A DNA stretch of 64,000 nt from Allosphingosinicella deserti (GCF_003012735.1 NZ_PXYI01000007.1:186001-250000); one strand, 5' to 3'; shown: positions 20,408-30,569, numbered from the stretch's first letter. Numbers and translations: made by a program. The notes: generated by a model not told the origin, from the sequence alone.

Positions 20408-21066
20408 TGGACGGAGAGATTACGACGCGGGCCATTCTGGGTCGTACGCTCGACATACTGCGACCCGACCCCGGCCCCTTTCTGGTCGTTACGGCGATGC
20501 TGACCGGGGGCAGTTTCGCGCTCCAGGCCAGCCTCCCGGAGAGCGATTGGAATCTGCTCATCGAGTTCGTCGTGCTCATTCTGGCGCAATATGCTGTGAC
20601 CAAGCGGCTGCTCAAGCGGCGGTTCGGGGACGTTACCGGCGACCGCCTCGCCGTCGTGTTCGCCATCTCTCTCCTCTCCACTGCGGCGATCCTTTTCGGC
20701 TATTGTGCCCTGATCGCGCCGGGTGTGCTGCTTTCCGTGCGCTGGTTCAGCGCCATTCCGATCGCGCTCAGCGGCAATCTTGGGATCGGCGACGCCTTAC
20801 GGAAAAGCTGGCAGACGGCCGAGGGTCATGGAAGCGCAGTCTTTGGCGTGCTTCTCATCCTGTACGCGCCCATGATTATTCTCCTGATCGCGGTCGTGAT
20901 CGCGAGTTTCAACGGGGACCTGTTCACAGCCGAGCCGGCACCGCTCGCAACCGTTGCGATTGATGCGGTGACCAATCTGACGGTCGTAACGAGCTGGTAT
21001 GCGGCGATTGCCTTCCTGGAATTGCGCATCCCGAGGAAGACGGCACTCGAAGAAGTTTTCGCCTGA
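20407..21066 (+). CDS. hypothetical multi-spanning membrane protein
   Basis: The 219-residue protein has about five hydrophobic segments (near residues 25-45, 50-60, 80-110, 140-165 and 180-205). The GVLLSVRWFSAIPIALSG and ALRKSWQTAEGH pattern is like the membrane domain of glycerophosphodiester phosphodiesterases and related DUF975-type proteins. Its ATG overlaps the dprA stop (TGATG), so it is in the same operon. No catalytic motif is visible and no function is claimed. Confidence 0.7.
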   Translation: MDGEITTRAILGRTLDILRPDPGPFLVVTAMLTGGSFALQASLPESDWNLLIEFVVLILAQYAVTKRLLKRRFGDVTGDRLAVVFAISLLSTAAILFGYCALIAPGVLLSVRWFSAIPIALSGNLGIGDALRKSWQTAEGHGSAVFGVLLILYAPMIILLIAVVIASFNGDLFTAEPAPLATVAIDAVTNLTVVTSWYAAIAFLELRIPRKTALEEVFA

Positions 21067-21084
21067 TTGTGAGGCGCAGAGGGC

Positions 21085-21672
21085 TTAGCCAAGCCGCTCC
21101 ATCTCCGCCGCCATGTTGCGCCGCGCCTGGGCCTCGTATCGGTCGCGCAGCGGCGGATATGGGTAGAGCGGGTCGGCAGCGAGGATATGCTCCAGCACTT
21201 GTCGACGTCCGGCGCGATAGAGCGCCTCCGGCACATGCGCATATTCCTGGCGGATCGCCTCGGCATAGTCCCGGTAGCGCTTCGGCGATTCGCCGAGGAT
21301 GGAGAGATCGATCGAAACGAGGATCGCTCCCAAGCGGTCGCCCGGCGTCACCCGGTGCCCCTTGGTAAGCAGGATGAGACGCCCCACCTCTTGTGCTTCG
21401 CCGCTGCCGGAGCCGACCGCGGTCAGTTCCCGGATCGCGCGCTCTGCGCTGCGCGCCTCATTGTCGTTGCGGGTGGGATCGTAGATCGAATCATGCCAAA
21501 GGATCGCCAGGCGAAGCAGGTACCGTTCGCGATCGTCGATCCCGTCGACATGTGCGAGCTTCGTCAGGCAATCCTCGACATGGGCGAAGCTGTGATAGGC
21601 GCGTCCGGGCACGTCATGGTCGGCGCGCAGCCTGGCCTCGAGGCACTGCAAGGCGTCGGTATCGATCATCAT
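21085..21672 (-). CDS. HD-domain metal-dependent phosphohydrolase
   Basis: The 195-residue protein has the HD metal-binding pattern: H in YHSFAHVEDCL, HD in LAILWHDSIYD, and a later D in ILVSIDLSILG. It belongs to the group of predicted HD-superfamily hydrolases whose substrate is unknown, probably a nucleotide. It lies convergently to the membrane protein gene and divergently from topA. Confidence 0.8.
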   Translation of the reverse strand: MMIDTDALQCLEARLRADHDVPGRAYHSFAHVEDCLTKLAHVDGIDDRERYLLRLAILWHDSIYDPTRNDNEARSAERAIRELTAVGSGSGEAQEVGRLILLTKGHRVTPGDRLGAILVSIDLSILGESPKRYRDYAEAIRQEYAHVPEALYRAGRRQVLEHILAADPLYPYPPLRDRYEAQARRNMAAEMERLG

Positions 21673-21712
21673 GCTCAGATCCTACCCGGATCCGAGGATT
21701 GCCGACAGGCGC

Positions 21713-21739
21713 TTGACGCACGGTGGAGGCGATCTCCAC
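21713..21739 (+). promoter_or_regulatory. possible topA control region
   Basis: A -35-like TTGACG (21713-21718) is followed by the inverted repeat GTGGAG-5-CTCCAC (21723-21739), 35-61 bp before the topA start. The repeat falls where a -10 or operator would be. No good -10 is visible. Confidence 0.3.
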
Positions 21740-21773
21740 TCTCGCGCGTACGTGTGAAGGATAGAAGCCCGCA

Positions 21774-24392
21774 ATGAAGCTTGTCGTCGTCGAGTCCCCG
21801 GCCAAGGCCAAGACCATCGAGAAATATCTGGGCAGCGGCTACCGCGTGCTCGCCTCCTACGGCCATGTCCGCGATCTGCCCGCCAAGGATGGGTCGGTCG
21901 ATCCGGACGCCGGCTTCGCGATGGAATGGGAGGCCTATGCCGACAAGGCGCGGCAATTGAAGGCAATCACCGACGAGGCCAAGACGGCCGACACGCTCAT
22001 CCTCGCGACCGACCCCGATCGCGAGGGCGAGGCGATCAGCTGGCATGTCCAGGAGGTTTTGCGGAAACGCCGCGCGCTGCCCAAGGACGTCGAGCGGGTC
22101 ACCTTCAACGCGATCACCAAATCGGCCGTGACCGAGGCGATGCAGAAGCCGCGTGCGCTCGACGAGGATCTGATCGATGCCTACCGGGCGCGCCGCGCGC
22201 TCGATTATCTAGTCGGCTTCACCTTGTCGCCGGTGCTCTGGCGCAAACTGCCGGGCGCCAAGTCAGCGGGCCGGGTTCAGTCGGTCGCCTTGCGCCTGAT
22301 CGTCGATCGCGAGCGCGAGATCGAGCTGTTCAAGGCGCAGGAATATTGGAGCGTCACCGCCTTCATGGAGGCGGACGGCCAGGAATTCATGGCGCGGATG
22401 GTCCGCTTCAACGGCACCAAGCTCGATCGCCTGAGCATCGGCGACAAGGAAATGGCAGAGGCGGCGAAAGCCGCCGTGGAGGCGGGCCATTTCACCGTTG
22501 CGAGCGTCGAGACCAAGCCGCTCAGCCGCAATCCACCCGCGCCGTTCACCACCTCGACCCTGCAGCAAGAGGCCGCGCGCAAGCTCGGTTTCTCGGCCAG
22601 CCACACGATGCGGGTGGCGCAGGGGCTCTACGAGGACGGGGCCATCACCTACATGCGGACCGACGGCGTGCAGATGGCGCCGGAAGCGATTTCGGCCGCC
22701 CGCAAGGCGGTCGCCGACCGGTTCGACGCCGGCTATGTGCCGGACAAGCCGCGCCATTACGAGACCAAGGCGAAGAACGCCCAGGAAGCCCACGAAGCGA
22801 TCCGTCCGACCGATTTCGGCAAGAACAAGGCTGGGTCTGGCGACCATGGGCGGGTGTACGAGCTGATCTGGAAGCGCGCGCTCGCCAGCCAAATGGCCTC
22901 GGCCCGGCTGGAGCGCACCACCGCCGAGCTTACCGACGGGACCGGCCAGCATGCGCTGCGCGCCACCGGCCAGGTCGTCCTGTTCCCCGGCTTTCTCGCG
23001 CTTTACGAGGAAGGCCGTGATGACCCCGATCGCAGCTCCGCCAAGCATGGCTCCGCTGATGAGCAGGACGAGGATGCGCGCCGGCTGCCGCGCCTTCGCG
23101 AAGGCGATGCACCGGCCAAGAAGCGGGTCGCGTCCGAACAGCATTTCACCCAGCCTCCGCCGCGTTATTCGGAAGCGAGCCTGGTCAAGAAGATGGAGGA
23201 GCTCGGCATCGGCCGGCCGTCCACCTACGCGGCGATCCTGCAGACCTTGAAGGATCGCGGCTACGTGCTCCTCGAGAAGAACCGGTTCACACCGGAGGAG
23301 AGTGGGCGTCTGCTCACCGCCTTCCTCGAGCGCTTCTTCGAACGCTACGTCTCCTACGATTTCACCGCCCATCTGGAGGACGAACTCGACGACGTCTCCG
23401 GCGGACGTGCCCAATGGCAGAAGGTGCTCGAGAACTTCTGGCGCGATTTCAAGCCGAAGACGGTCGAGATCATGGAGCAGAAGCCATCGGAGATCACCGC
23501 CGCGCTCGACGAGTTCCTGGCGCCGTGGCTGTTCCCCGACAAGGATGACGGCAGCGATCCCCGCGTCTGCCCGGCCTGCGGCGAAGGCCGGCTCGCCCTG
23601 CGCGGCGGCCGCTTCGGTGCCTTCGTCGCCTGCTCCAACTATCCCGAGTGCAAGTTCACCCGGCGGTTCGGCCAGGGCGGCGAAGAGGCCGGCGCCGGCG
23701 ATGCGGGGCCGGCGGTGCTTGGCACCGATCCGGAGAGCGGCGAGGAGGTCAGCCTGCGCACCGGCCGCTTCGGCGCCTATGTCCAGTTGGGCGAGGGCAA
23801 GGAAGCCAAGCGCAGTTCGATTCCCAAGGATATCGGCCAGGCTGCGGTCGACCTCGAACAGGCGCTGCGCCTGCTTTCCCTGCCGCGCACGATCGGTCTG
23901 CACCCGGAGACCGGCAACCCGATCACCGCTTCGATCGGACGCTACGGGCCCTATCTCGCCCATGACGGCAAGTATGCGCGCTTGAGCTCGACTGCCGATG
24001 TTTTCGAGACGGGCATGAATGCCGCCGTCGTCAAACTCGCCGAGGCCGCCGCAGGCGGCGGTCGCGCCCGAGGCGCTGCGCGCGAGCCGCTGAAGGTGCT
24101 CGGTGCCCATCCGCGCACCGAATTGGAGCTCAAGCTGATGGAAGGGCGCTTCGGCCCTTACGTCACCGACGGCACCACCAACGCGACCCTCCCCAAATCG
24201 ATGCAGCCAGACGCGCTGACGCTTGAGGAAGCGGCACAGCTGATCGATGAGCGGGCTGCCAAGGGCGCACCGGCGAAGAAGGGGCGCAAGGCCCCCGCCA
24301 AAAAGCCGGCGGCGGCGAAGGATGGTGCCACTAAGAAGGCACCAGCCAAGAAGGCACCGGCCAAGAAAGCCGCCGCCAAGAAGAAGGATTGA
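21774..24392 (+). CDS. topA: DNA topoisomerase I
   Basis: The 872-residue type IA topoisomerase relaxes negative supercoils. The TOPRIM domain (VVESPAKAKTIEKYLG, ATDPDREGEAISWH), active-site tyrosine in GAITYMRTDGV and one four-cysteine zinc ribbon (CPACGEGRLALRGGRF ... CSNYPEC, near residue 600) are present. Three or so repeated zinc-less C-terminal modules follow (TGRFGAYVQLG, IGRYGPYLAHDG, EGRFGPYVTDG), then a lysine/alanine tail ending KKAAAKKKD, which probably binds DNA nonspecifically. AAGGA lies upstream of the ATG. Confidence 0.98.
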   Translation: MKLVVVESPAKAKTIEKYLGSGYRVLASYGHVRDLPAKDGSVDPDAGFAMEWEAYADKARQLKAITDEAKTADTLILATDPDREGEAISWHVQEVLRKRRALPKDVERVTFNAITKSAVTEAMQKPRALDEDLIDAYRARRALDYLVGFTLSPVLWRKLPGAKSAGRVQSVALRLIVDREREIELFKAQEYWSVTAFMEADGQEFMARMVRFNGTKLDRLSIGDKEMAEAAKAAVEAGHFTVASVETKPLSRNPPAPFTTSTLQQEAARKLGFSASHTMRVAQGLYEDGAITYMRTDGVQMAPEAISAARKAVADRFDAGYVPDKPRHYETKAKNAQEAHEAIRPTDFGKNKAGSGDHGRVYELIWKRALASQMASARLERTTAELTDGTGQHALRATGQVVLFPGFLALYEEGRDDPDRSSAKHGSADEQDEDARRLPRLREGDAPAKKRVASEQHFTQPPPRYSEASLVKKMEELGIGRPSTYAAILQTLKDRGYVLLEKNRFTPEESGRLLTAFLERFFERYVSYDFTAHLEDELDDVSGGRAQWQKVLENFWRDFKPKTVEIMEQKPSEITAALDEFLAPWLFPDKDDGSDPRVCPACGEGRLALRGGRFGAFVACSNYPECKFTRRFGQGGEEAGAGDAGPAVLGTDPESGEEVSLRTGRFGAYVQLGEGKEAKRSSIPKDIGQAAVDLEQALRLLSLPRTIGLHPETGNPITASIGRYGPYLAHDGKYARLSSTADVFETGMNAAVVKLAEAAAGGGRARGAAREPLKVLGAHPRTELELKLMEGRFGPYVTDGTTNATLPKSMQPDALTLEEAAQLIDERAAKGAPAKKGRKAPAKKPAAAKDGATKKAPAKKAPAKKAAAKKKD

Positions 24393-24694
24393 TGCGCGGC
24401 TGGAGCTTCGCACGGGCAAGCGGGATCGGCACCACGGCCGGTCTCCTTGCAATCCTCCTGTGGCCGTTCTTCCGCCGCTTCGGGGGCGTGTTGACCTGGC
24501 CCTTTGCGATCCTTGCGGCCGTGATGGGGCTTTGCGGTCTGTCCATCCTCGTGATGACCCTGATCGACATGCTCACCCGGCGGCGTGGATCGCGGATCCG
24601 GCCGTTGCGCGGGTTCGATCTGGCGGTCGGACTTGGCCTGGTCGGACTGAGCATCCTGCAATTGCAGGATGTCGAGGGTCAGCTGCCGGCCTGA
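24392..24694 (+). CDS. hypothetical small membrane protein
   Basis: The 100-residue protein has three hydrophobic segments (near residues 12-28, 35-60 and 75-92). Its ATG overlaps the topA stop (TGATG), so translation is likely coupled. The 3' end overlaps the convergent moeB-like gene by 16 bp. No domain is recognised. Confidence 0.6.
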   Translation: MRGWSFARASGIGTTAGLLAILLWPFFRRFGGVLTWPFAILAAVMGLCGLSILVMTLIDMLTRRRGSRIRPLRGFDLAVGLGLVGLSILQLQDVEGQLPA

Positions 24695-25446
24695 GGCGAG
24701 CAGCCGGAGCAGGCGGGATCCTTGACGATCCGGATCGTTCGCAACTCCGGCTTCAGGCCATCGAAGATGTGGAGCTTGCCCACCGAGCGTTCGCCGAATC
24801 CGATGATCTGACGGATCGCTTCGAGCGCGGCGAAACTGCCGGCCAGGCCAGCCATTGCGCCCAGAACGCCAAGCGCCGAGCAAGTGTCGCAATCGTCGGC
24901 ATCGAACGCGTCGCCGACGAAGCAGCGATAGCAGGGCAACCCGGCCTCCCAGCCGCGAAAGGTGCCGATCTGCGCCTGAAACTGGCCGATCGCTGCCGAC
25001 ACCAGGGGGATCCTCTCGCGCGTGCAATGATCGGAGACAATCAAGCGGGTGGCGAAATTGTCGCAGCCGTCGAGGACCAGATCCGGATTGCCGATCAACG
25101 TCGCAGCATTCGTAGAGTTCAGGCGCTCCGCGATGCCGTCGAAGCGGATCGCCGGGTTCAGCCGACGGACCGCTTCGCCGGTGACCACCGTCTTGCCGCG
25201 GCCGATATCCTCGGTGCCGAACAGGATCTGACGTTGCAGATTGTCGAGGGAAACCACGTCGTCGTCGATCACCCGCAAGCGGCCGACCCCGGCCGCTGCA
25301 AGATATTGAAGCGCCGGCGCGCCGATGCCGCCGGCGCCGATCACCGTTACATTCGCCTCGATCAGCCGCTTCTGTCCGTCGCCGCCAATCTCCTTCAGGA
25401 CGATATGACGGGCGTAGCGATCGAGTTGGTCGTCGGTGAGGCTCAC
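24679..25446 (-). CDS. moeB: HesA/MoeB/ThiF family adenylyltransferase
   Basis: The 255-residue E1-like enzyme adenylates the C-terminus of a ubiquitin-like sulphur carrier (MoaD or ThiS). The ATP site is [21 protein letters not shown], with DNLQRQILF and [10 protein letters not shown] following. Zinc-type cysteine pairs are CYRC and CSGC, and the candidate catalytic cysteine is in [11 protein letters not shown]. No rhodanese domain is fused. It overlaps dut by 4 bp. Whether it serves molybdopterin or thiamine synthesis cannot be told here. Confidence 0.88.
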   Translation of the reverse strand: MSLTDDQLDRYARHIVLKEIGGDGQKRLIEANVTVIGAGGIGAPALQYLAAAGVGRLRVIDDDVVSLDNLQRQILFGTEDIGRGKTVVTGEAVRRLNPAIRFDGIAERLNSTNAATLIGNPDLVLDGCDNFATRLIVSDHCTRERIPLVSAAIGQFQAQIGTFRGWEAGLPCYRCFVGDAFDADDCDTCSALGVLGAMAGLAGSFAALEAIRQIIGFGERSVGKLHIFDGLKPELRTIRIVKDPACSGCSPQAGS

Positions 25447-25880
25447 TGGCCGGTCGAGCCGAAGCCGCCGGCGCCGCGATCGGTCTCGCCGAGCTCCCGG
25501 ACTTCAATGAAGGCGGCCCGGAGCACTGGGGCGGGCACCAATTGCGCGATGCGCTCGCCGCGGACGATTTCGAACGGCGAGTCGCCGAGATTGGCGAGGA
25601 TCACCTTCACCTCGCCGCGATAGTCGCTGTCGATCGTACCGGGTGTATTGAGGCAGGTGATGCCGTGTTTGAGCGCGAGGCCGGAGCGCGGGCGAACCTG
25701 GATTTCGTAACCGGCCGGAATCGCGACCGCGTATCCGGTCGCGACTGCATGACGCGCGCCAGGCGCGAGGGTCAGGCTTTCGGCCGCGACCACATCGAGT
25801 CCTGCTGCGCCTGCACTGGCGTAGCCGGGCAAAGGAAGTCCTTCGCCGTTCGGCAGTCGTTTGACTTCGATCTCGATCAT
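25443..25880 (-). CDS. dut: dUTP diphosphatase
   Basis: The 145-residue trimeric dUTPase hydrolyses dUTP to dUMP. Motifs are [37 protein letters not shown] and the C-terminal [10 protein letters not shown]. The start [12 protein letters not shown] is the family's usual beginning; an in-frame upstream start would add 11 atypical residues. It overlaps the moeB-like gene by 4 bp. Confidence 0.96.
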   Translation of the reverse strand: MIEIEVKRLPNGEGLPLPGYASAGAAGLDVVAAESLTLAPGARHAVATGYAVAIPAGYEIQVRPRSGLALKHGITCLNTPGTIDSDYRGEVKVILANLGDSPFEIVRGERIAQLVPAPVLRAAFIEVRELGETDRGAGGFGSTGQ

Positions 25881-26196
25881 TCTTGCCTCGCTCGCTGTGA
25901 CACGTCCGCGCACCCGGACTCGTGAATCCGCCAGAAGCGCTACGAACCGGCCGTCGACCTGGCAACCTCCATTCGTGTGCTTGCTGGACGATCACGGCGA
26001 CTGATCGTGATCATCGGCTTTCAGGTCGATATGCGGTTCAAGCCAAGCGCGCCCCGAAGCCGGCCCTATCGATCTCCACCGGCGCATTCGAATTCAAGCC
26101 CGCTCTGTGCGGAGCACGCGTCGCGCGCAGTCGGACAGCGGATTTCGCACCAGGCGGGATGAGGTCGCTCTGAGATGTGGGTCGCCAGAGGGCAAG
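25881..26196. other. 316-bp intergenic region with an inverted repeat
   Basis: This gap lies between coaBC (ending at 26197) and dut, both minus. No convincing gene is seen. GATCACG-9-CGTGATC (25990-26012) is a perfect 7-bp inverted repeat about 110 bp upstream of the dut start and could be an operator or a hairpin. Confidence 0.45.
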
Positions 26197-27426
26197 TCAC
26201 GTCGGACGGTCGGCCCTTGTCAGATGAATGGCGATGCGTTCCGCCAGCCGGGATGCCACCACGTCCTTGGGAGCCTCCTCCCAACTCTCCACTTCGCCGG
26301 AGGAGACGATATGGACCCGGTTGCGCTCGCCGCCCATGACATCGCCCGACACGTCGTTCGCAACGATCCAGTCGCAACCCTTGCGCAGCCGCTTGGTCTT
26401 GGCGGCCTCGACGACGTTCTGCGTCTCGGCGGCAAAGCCGACCAGGAGAGCAGGGCGATCGTCGCTTGCGGCGAGCCCGGCAAGGATGTCCGGATTCTCG
26501 GTCCAGCGCAACTGCGGGGGTCCGTCTGCCTTTTTGAGTTTCGAGCCGGCGCTCTCGACCCGCCAGTCTGCAACGGCCGCAACCAGGACCGCCGCATCGG
26601 CTGGAAGCGCGGTTTCCACCGCGGCCTTCATCTGCTCCGCCGTCTCGACATCGATCCGATCGACACCTGCGGGCGTGGGAAGGGAGACCGGTCCTGCGAC
26701 CAGGCTCACGCGCGCGCCGCGCCGCGCGAGCGCTCCGGCGATCGCAAAGCCCTGCTTGCCCGAGGAGCGATTGGCGATCACCCGCACCGGATCGATCGGC
26801 TCATGGGTCGGACCCGCAGTGACGAGGATGTGTCTGCCCGCGAGATCGGCCGGTCGCGCGCCAGTCGCGGCTGCGCCAGGCCGAGCTCCCGCGAAATGCG
26901 CCTTCAGCGCGTCTACGATGACGGACGGTTCCGGCAGGCGGCCCGGGCCGTACTCGCCGCAGGCCATGTCGCCTTCGTCCGGCTCGACCACCGTCACGCC
27001 GTCTGCGCGCAGGCGTTCAACGTTGCGTCGGGTCGCCGCATGCAGCCACATGCGGACGTTCATCGCCGGCACCGCGATCACCGGCTTGTCGGTGGCAAGG
27101 AGCAGGGTAGCGGCGAGATCGTCGGCGATCCCCGCGGCCATCCTGGCCATGAGATCCGCCGTCGCCGGGCAGACCAGGACGACGTCGGCTTCGCGGCTGA
27201 GCTGGATGTGCCCCATCTCGACCTCATCCTTCAAATCCCACAGGCTGGTATGGACCGGCTGTTCTGAGAGGGCGGCGAGCGTCATCGGAGTGACGAACTC
27301 GGCCCCGCTTTTGGTCAGCACGCAGCGGACACTTCCTCCGGCCTTGCGGATCAGGCGAATGAGCTCGCAGGCCTTGTAGGCCGCGATGCCGCCGCCGACG
27401 ATGAGGAGGATGCGCTTGCCGTTCAC
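26197..27426 (-). CDS. coaBC: bifunctional phosphopantothenoylcysteine decarboxylase/synthetase
   Basis: The 409-residue fusion makes 4'-phosphopantetheine for coenzyme A. The N-terminal CoaC flavoprotein part has [29 protein letters not shown] and [11 protein letters not shown]. The C-terminal CoaB part has [15 protein letters not shown] and [13 protein letters not shown]. The GTG at 27426 is chosen because family sequence begins there. The nucleotidyltransferase gene ends 5 bp upstream. Confidence 0.95.
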   Translation of the reverse strand: MNGKRILLIVGGGIAAYKACELIRLIRKAGGSVRCVLTKSGAEFVTPMTLAALSEQPVHTSLWDLKDEVEMGHIQLSREADVVLVCPATADLMARMAAGIADDLAATLLLATDKPVIAVPAMNVRMWLHAATRRNVERLRADGVTVVEPDEGDMACGEYGPGRLPEPSVIVDALKAHFAGARPGAAATGARPADLAGRHILVTAGPTHEPIDPVRVIANRSSGKQGFAIAGALARRGARVSLVAGPVSLPTPAGVDRIDVETAEQMKAAVETALPADAAVLVAAVADWRVESAGSKLKKADGPPQLRWTENPDILAGLAASDDRPALLVGFAAETQNVVEAAKTKRLRKGCDWIVANDVSGDVMGGERNRVHIVSSGEVESWEEAPKDVVASRLAERIAIHLTRADRPT

Positions 27427-27431
27427 GCCGC

Positions 27432-28307
27432 TTATCTGGCAACTGCCGCTGCGAAAGTCGAGGTGTGGGCAGGGTCGAACCGTTCCAGCGCCGATCTGAA
27501 CAATTGGTCGGCGGCGGCTTTCGCTTCCGGCGCCAATTGGCCGACAGCCCGCGGCAAGCGCTGACGGGCCGTGGCGAATTCGGCATCGACGAACGCTTCG
27601 ATCGGCGGCGGCAGCGGGGCTTCGCCAAGCTCGCGCGTCTCCGCCTTGCGCAGGATCAACTCCTCGGTAAGCGCGCGCACATCCTCCGGAGCATTGCACT
27701 CAGCCATCAGGGTGGGAAAATGCATGGGCGCGATCGCGCGCTCCGGATGGAGCCGGAGCCAGCGCAGCGCGGCCGCCGGGCGCAGCGCGTAGAACAGCTT
27801 CTTGAGCTGCACGTGCTTGCCATCGGCAAAATAGGTGCGCCGCTGCTTCTCGCCGAGGTGCAGATAGTGGCGCGCCGTGCCTTCGCGATTGCCGTATCGT
27901 TCCGCGAATTCCCGCAGATCGGTGACGAACTGGACGTCGGCATCGTAGACGATCGGCGACATCAGCCATTCGACGATCACCGCATTACCCTTGAGCAGCA
28001 GCTTGAGCGCTTTGCCGAAGTCCCATCCATTGACGTCGAGCAGGCCTTCGAGCGGCGTCTCGATCACGTCCCGCATCTGCCAGGGAGACAGATAAGCCTC
28101 GGACCGGCGGACGAAGACGAAGCGGCAATCGTAATCGCTATCGGGCGACGGGAAGCCCCAGGCACGGCTGCCGCTTTCGATCGCAAGACCGATCGCCACA
28201 TCATGCGCCTGCCGAATTTCGGCAATGCGCGTGTCTACGGCGGCCACGGCGTCGGGATCGAGATCGGCCGGAACATGGCGCAGCCGCTGCGTAAGCGGCC
28301 CACTCAT
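27432..28307 (-). CDS. RlaP-type nucleotidyltransferase
   Basis: The 291-residue protein has the polymerase-beta nucleotidyltransferase motif IESGSRAWGFPSPDSDYDCR (near residues 43-62), with the GS and DxD metal residues. Such proteins are named after an RNA repair pathway in which some members sit beside RNA ligases, but here no ligase is near. It lies between ubiB (4-bp ATGA overlap) and coaBC. The true substrate is unknown. Confidence 0.78.
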   Translation of the reverse strand: MSGPLTQRLRHVPADLDPDAVAAVDTRIAEIRQAHDVAIGLAIESGSRAWGFPSPDSDYDCRFVFVRRSEAYLSPWQMRDVIETPLEGLLDVNGWDFGKALKLLLKGNAVIVEWLMSPIVYDADVQFVTDLREFAERYGNREGTARHYLHLGEKQRRTYFADGKHVQLKKLFYALRPAAALRWLRLHPERAIAPMHFPTLMAECNAPEDVRALTEELILRKAETRELGEAPLPPPIEAFVDAEFATARQRLPRAVGQLAPEAKAAADQLFRSALERFDPAHTSTFAAAVAR

Positions 28308-29839
28308 GTCAGCAGCAAGGTCGCCGTGATCCCGAGAGCCGCCGACAGAAAGCCGGTCAGGACATAGCTGCCATAGCGGCGCGGTCGCACGACCAGAGCG
28401 ACGTCAGCCATAGGCGGATCGGGCGGTGCGGCGCCGGGCGCAGGGTAATAATAGTCGATCCGTCGAATAAGGTCGGGGACCATCGCCAGGGTGCGGAAAT
28501 CCCGAACCAGGCGATCGGCAAGCTGCGCCTCCGGCCCGAGTTCGCCGCGCACCCATTCGCGCAGGAACGGTTCTGCCGTCTCCCACATGTTGATGTCGGG
28601 ATCGAGCGTGTGGGCGACGCCTTCCTCCATCACCATCGTCTTCTGCAGAAGCAGCAGGTGCGGTTGAGTCTTCATGTCGAAGTCTCGGGTGATGGTGAAC
28701 AGCGAATCGAGCATCTGCCCGATCGAGATATCCTTCACCGGCAGGCCGCGGATCGGCTCCCCGGCCGCGCGGAGCGCGGTCGCGAATTCGTCGACATTGT
28801 GATAGGAAGGCACATATTGCGCCTCGAAGTGGATTTCGGCGACGCGCCGATAGTTTCCGGTGAGCAAACCATACAGGATCTCGGCCAGCCAGACCCGCGC
28901 CTGCCGATCGATCCGGCCCATGATCCCGAAGTCGATTGCCGCAAGCCGCCCGTCGGGAAGGGCGAACAGATTGCCCTGATGAAGATCGGCATGGAAGAAG
29001 CCGTCCACCACCGCCTGACGGAGGAACGCGCGGACCAAGGTGGCGGCCATCGCCTTCAGATCATGACCGGCATCGATCAGGGCCTGGCGATCGGTGAGCT
29101 TGATGCCGTCGATCCACTCGAGCGTCATCACTCGACGTGCCGTGCGGCTCCAGTCGATCTCTGGGATGTAGAAGCCGCTTTCGGCGACGAGATTCTGCCG
29201 AAGTTCGGATGCGGACGCGGCCTCCCGCCGGAGATCGAGCTCCCGTGCCGTCCATTGCTTGAAATGGGCGATCACGGCGCGTGGCCGGAGGCGCGCGACC
29301 TCGCCGCCCATTCCTTCCACCTGCGCCGCCGCCCATTGATAGGTGTCGAGCGCCCGTGCGAAATCCTCTTCGATGTTGGGCCGCAGCACCTTGATCGCAA
29401 CCTGCCGCCCCTCGGTGGTGACGGCGCGGTGCACCTGGGCGATCGAGGCGGCGCCGACCGGCTCCTCGTCGATGCTGGAGAAGATCTGCTCGAGCGGGCG
29501 CTCGAGGCTCAGCTCAATCGCCGCGCGCACCTGGCTGAACGGCGCCGCGGGAAGATTGTCCTGCAGAAGCTGAAGGTCGTTCGCGGCCTTGGCACCGACC
29601 AGATCGGGCCGGGTGGCAAGCGCCTGACCGAACTTGATCGCAGCTGGCCCGAGCTCCTGAAAGGCCTCGCCATAGGTCGGCACGGCCGGGATGCGGGCGC
29701 CGAAGCGGGCAATGCGAGCGAGGCGGCGCACCTGCGGGGGCGTGTTCGGATCGCGCTCGATACCGCGAAGGGCACCGTGACGAGCCAGAACGCGTCCCCA
29801 TTTGAGGAGCCGCCAGACGTGGACGACAGGGTGGGTCAA
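28304..29839 (-). CDS. ubiB: UbiB, ubiquinone biosynthesis kinase-like protein
   Basis: The 511-residue ABC1/ADCK family protein is needed for ubiquinone synthesis. It carries the KxGQ-type motif in AAIKFGQALATRPDLV, the Lys in VAIKVLRPNIEEDF, kinase-like HADLHQGNLFALPDGRLAAIDFG, and a C-terminal membrane anchor (about the last 25 residues). TTG at 29839 gives LTHPVVHVWRLLKWGRVL, the usual opening. It starts 1 bp after ubiE ends. Confidence 0.94.
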   Translation of the reverse strand: MTHPVVHVWRLLKWGRVLARHGALRGIERDPNTPPQVRRLARIARFGARIPAVPTYGEAFQELGPAAIKFGQALATRPDLVGAKAANDLQLLQDNLPAAPFSQVRAAIELSLERPLEQIFSSIDEEPVGAASIAQVHRAVTTEGRQVAIKVLRPNIEEDFARALDTYQWAAAQVEGMGGEVARLRPRAVIAHFKQWTARELDLRREAASASELRQNLVAESGFYIPEIDWSRTARRVMTLEWIDGIKLTDRQALIDAGHDLKAMAATLVRAFLRQAVVDGFFHADLHQGNLFALPDGRLAAIDFGIMGRIDRQARVWLAEILYGLLTGNYRRVAEIHFEAQYVPSYHNVDEFATALRAAGEPIRGLPVKDISIGQMLDSLFTITRDFDMKTQPHLLLLQKTMVMEEGVAHTLDPDINMWETAEPFLREWVRGELGPEAQLADRLVRDFRTLAMVPDLIRRIDYYYPAPGAAPPDPPMADVALVVRPRRYGSYVLTGFLSAALGITATLLLT

Positions 29840-29840
29840 G

Positions 29841-30569
29841 TCAGACCTTCCAGCCGCTGTGAATCGCCACAAGGCCGCCGAGGATCGGCTCGACCTTGGT
29901 CTGCACGAAGCCGGCCTTGTCGATCATCGCCTTGAATTCGGCCATTGGCGGGAAGCGGCGGATAGATTCGACAAGGTAGCGATAGCTGTCCTCGTCCTGC
30001 GCGACGATCTTGCCGATCTTCGGCACGACCCGCATCGAATACGCGTCGTAGATCTTGTCGAAGCCGGGCCAGGTCGTCGTCGAGAATTCGAGGCAGAAGA
30101 AACGGCCGCCCACCTTCAGCACGCGGTGGGCTTCGTCGAGCGCCTTCTGGATGTGGGTGACGTTCCGGATCCCGAACGCGATCGTATAGGCGTCGAAGTG
30201 CCGGTCGCCGAAGGTCAGCTCCTCGGCATTCTGTCGGATCCAGCTGAGGCCCTCCAGCCCCTGCTTCGCCGCTCTATCCTTGCCAACGCCGAGCATCTCC
30301 TCGTTGATGTCGGAAACCGTCACACGTGCGCCGTGCCGCGCCATGCGGAAGGCGATGTCGCCGGTGCCGCCGGCCATGTCGAGGATCGATTCGCCCGCAC
30401 GCGGTCTTACCCGGCGGACGAACATGTCCTTCCAGGGGCGATGCAGCCCCGCCGACATGAAGTCGTTCATGATGTCGTAGCGGGCGGCGACCCGAGAGAA
30501 GACCGAGCCTACGCGGCGGGTCTTCTCATCCGGTGCGACGTCCTCGAAGCCGAAAGAAACCTTGTCCAT
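29841..30569 (-). CDS. ubiE: ubiquinone/menaquinone C-methyltransferase
   Basis: The SAM-dependent enzyme methylates the C-2 position of the demethylated quinone ring. Motifs are RYDIMNDFMSAGLHRPWK, ILDMAGGTGDIAFRMA and LKVGGRFFCLEFS. I chose MDKVSFGFEDVAPDEKTRRVG (242 residues), where family sequence begins; an ATG 45 bp upstream would leave only 16 bp to mutM. It is divergent from mutM and first of ubiE-ubiB-nucleotidyltransferase-coaBC. Confidence 0.95.
   Translation of the reverse strand: MDKVSFGFEDVAPDEKTRRVGSVFSRVAARYDIMNDFMSAGLHRPWKDMFVRRVRPRAGESILDMAGGTGDIAFRMARHGARVTVSDINEEMLGVGKDRAAKQGLEGLSWIRQNAEELTFGDRHFDAYTIAFGIRNVTHIQKALDEAHRVLKVGGRFFCLEFSTTTWPGFDKIYDAYSMRVVPKIGKIVAQDEDSYRYLVESIRRFPPMAEFKAMIDKAGFVQTKVEPILGGLVAIHSGWKV

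Noticed and set aside
22263..24452. 729-codon minus-strand open frame
   Set aside because: Antisense to topA, whose motifs are unambiguous.
25922..26173. Small plus-strand protein in the coaBC-dut gap
   Set aside because: No domain, no ribosome-binding site and no conservation-like pattern; probably chance.
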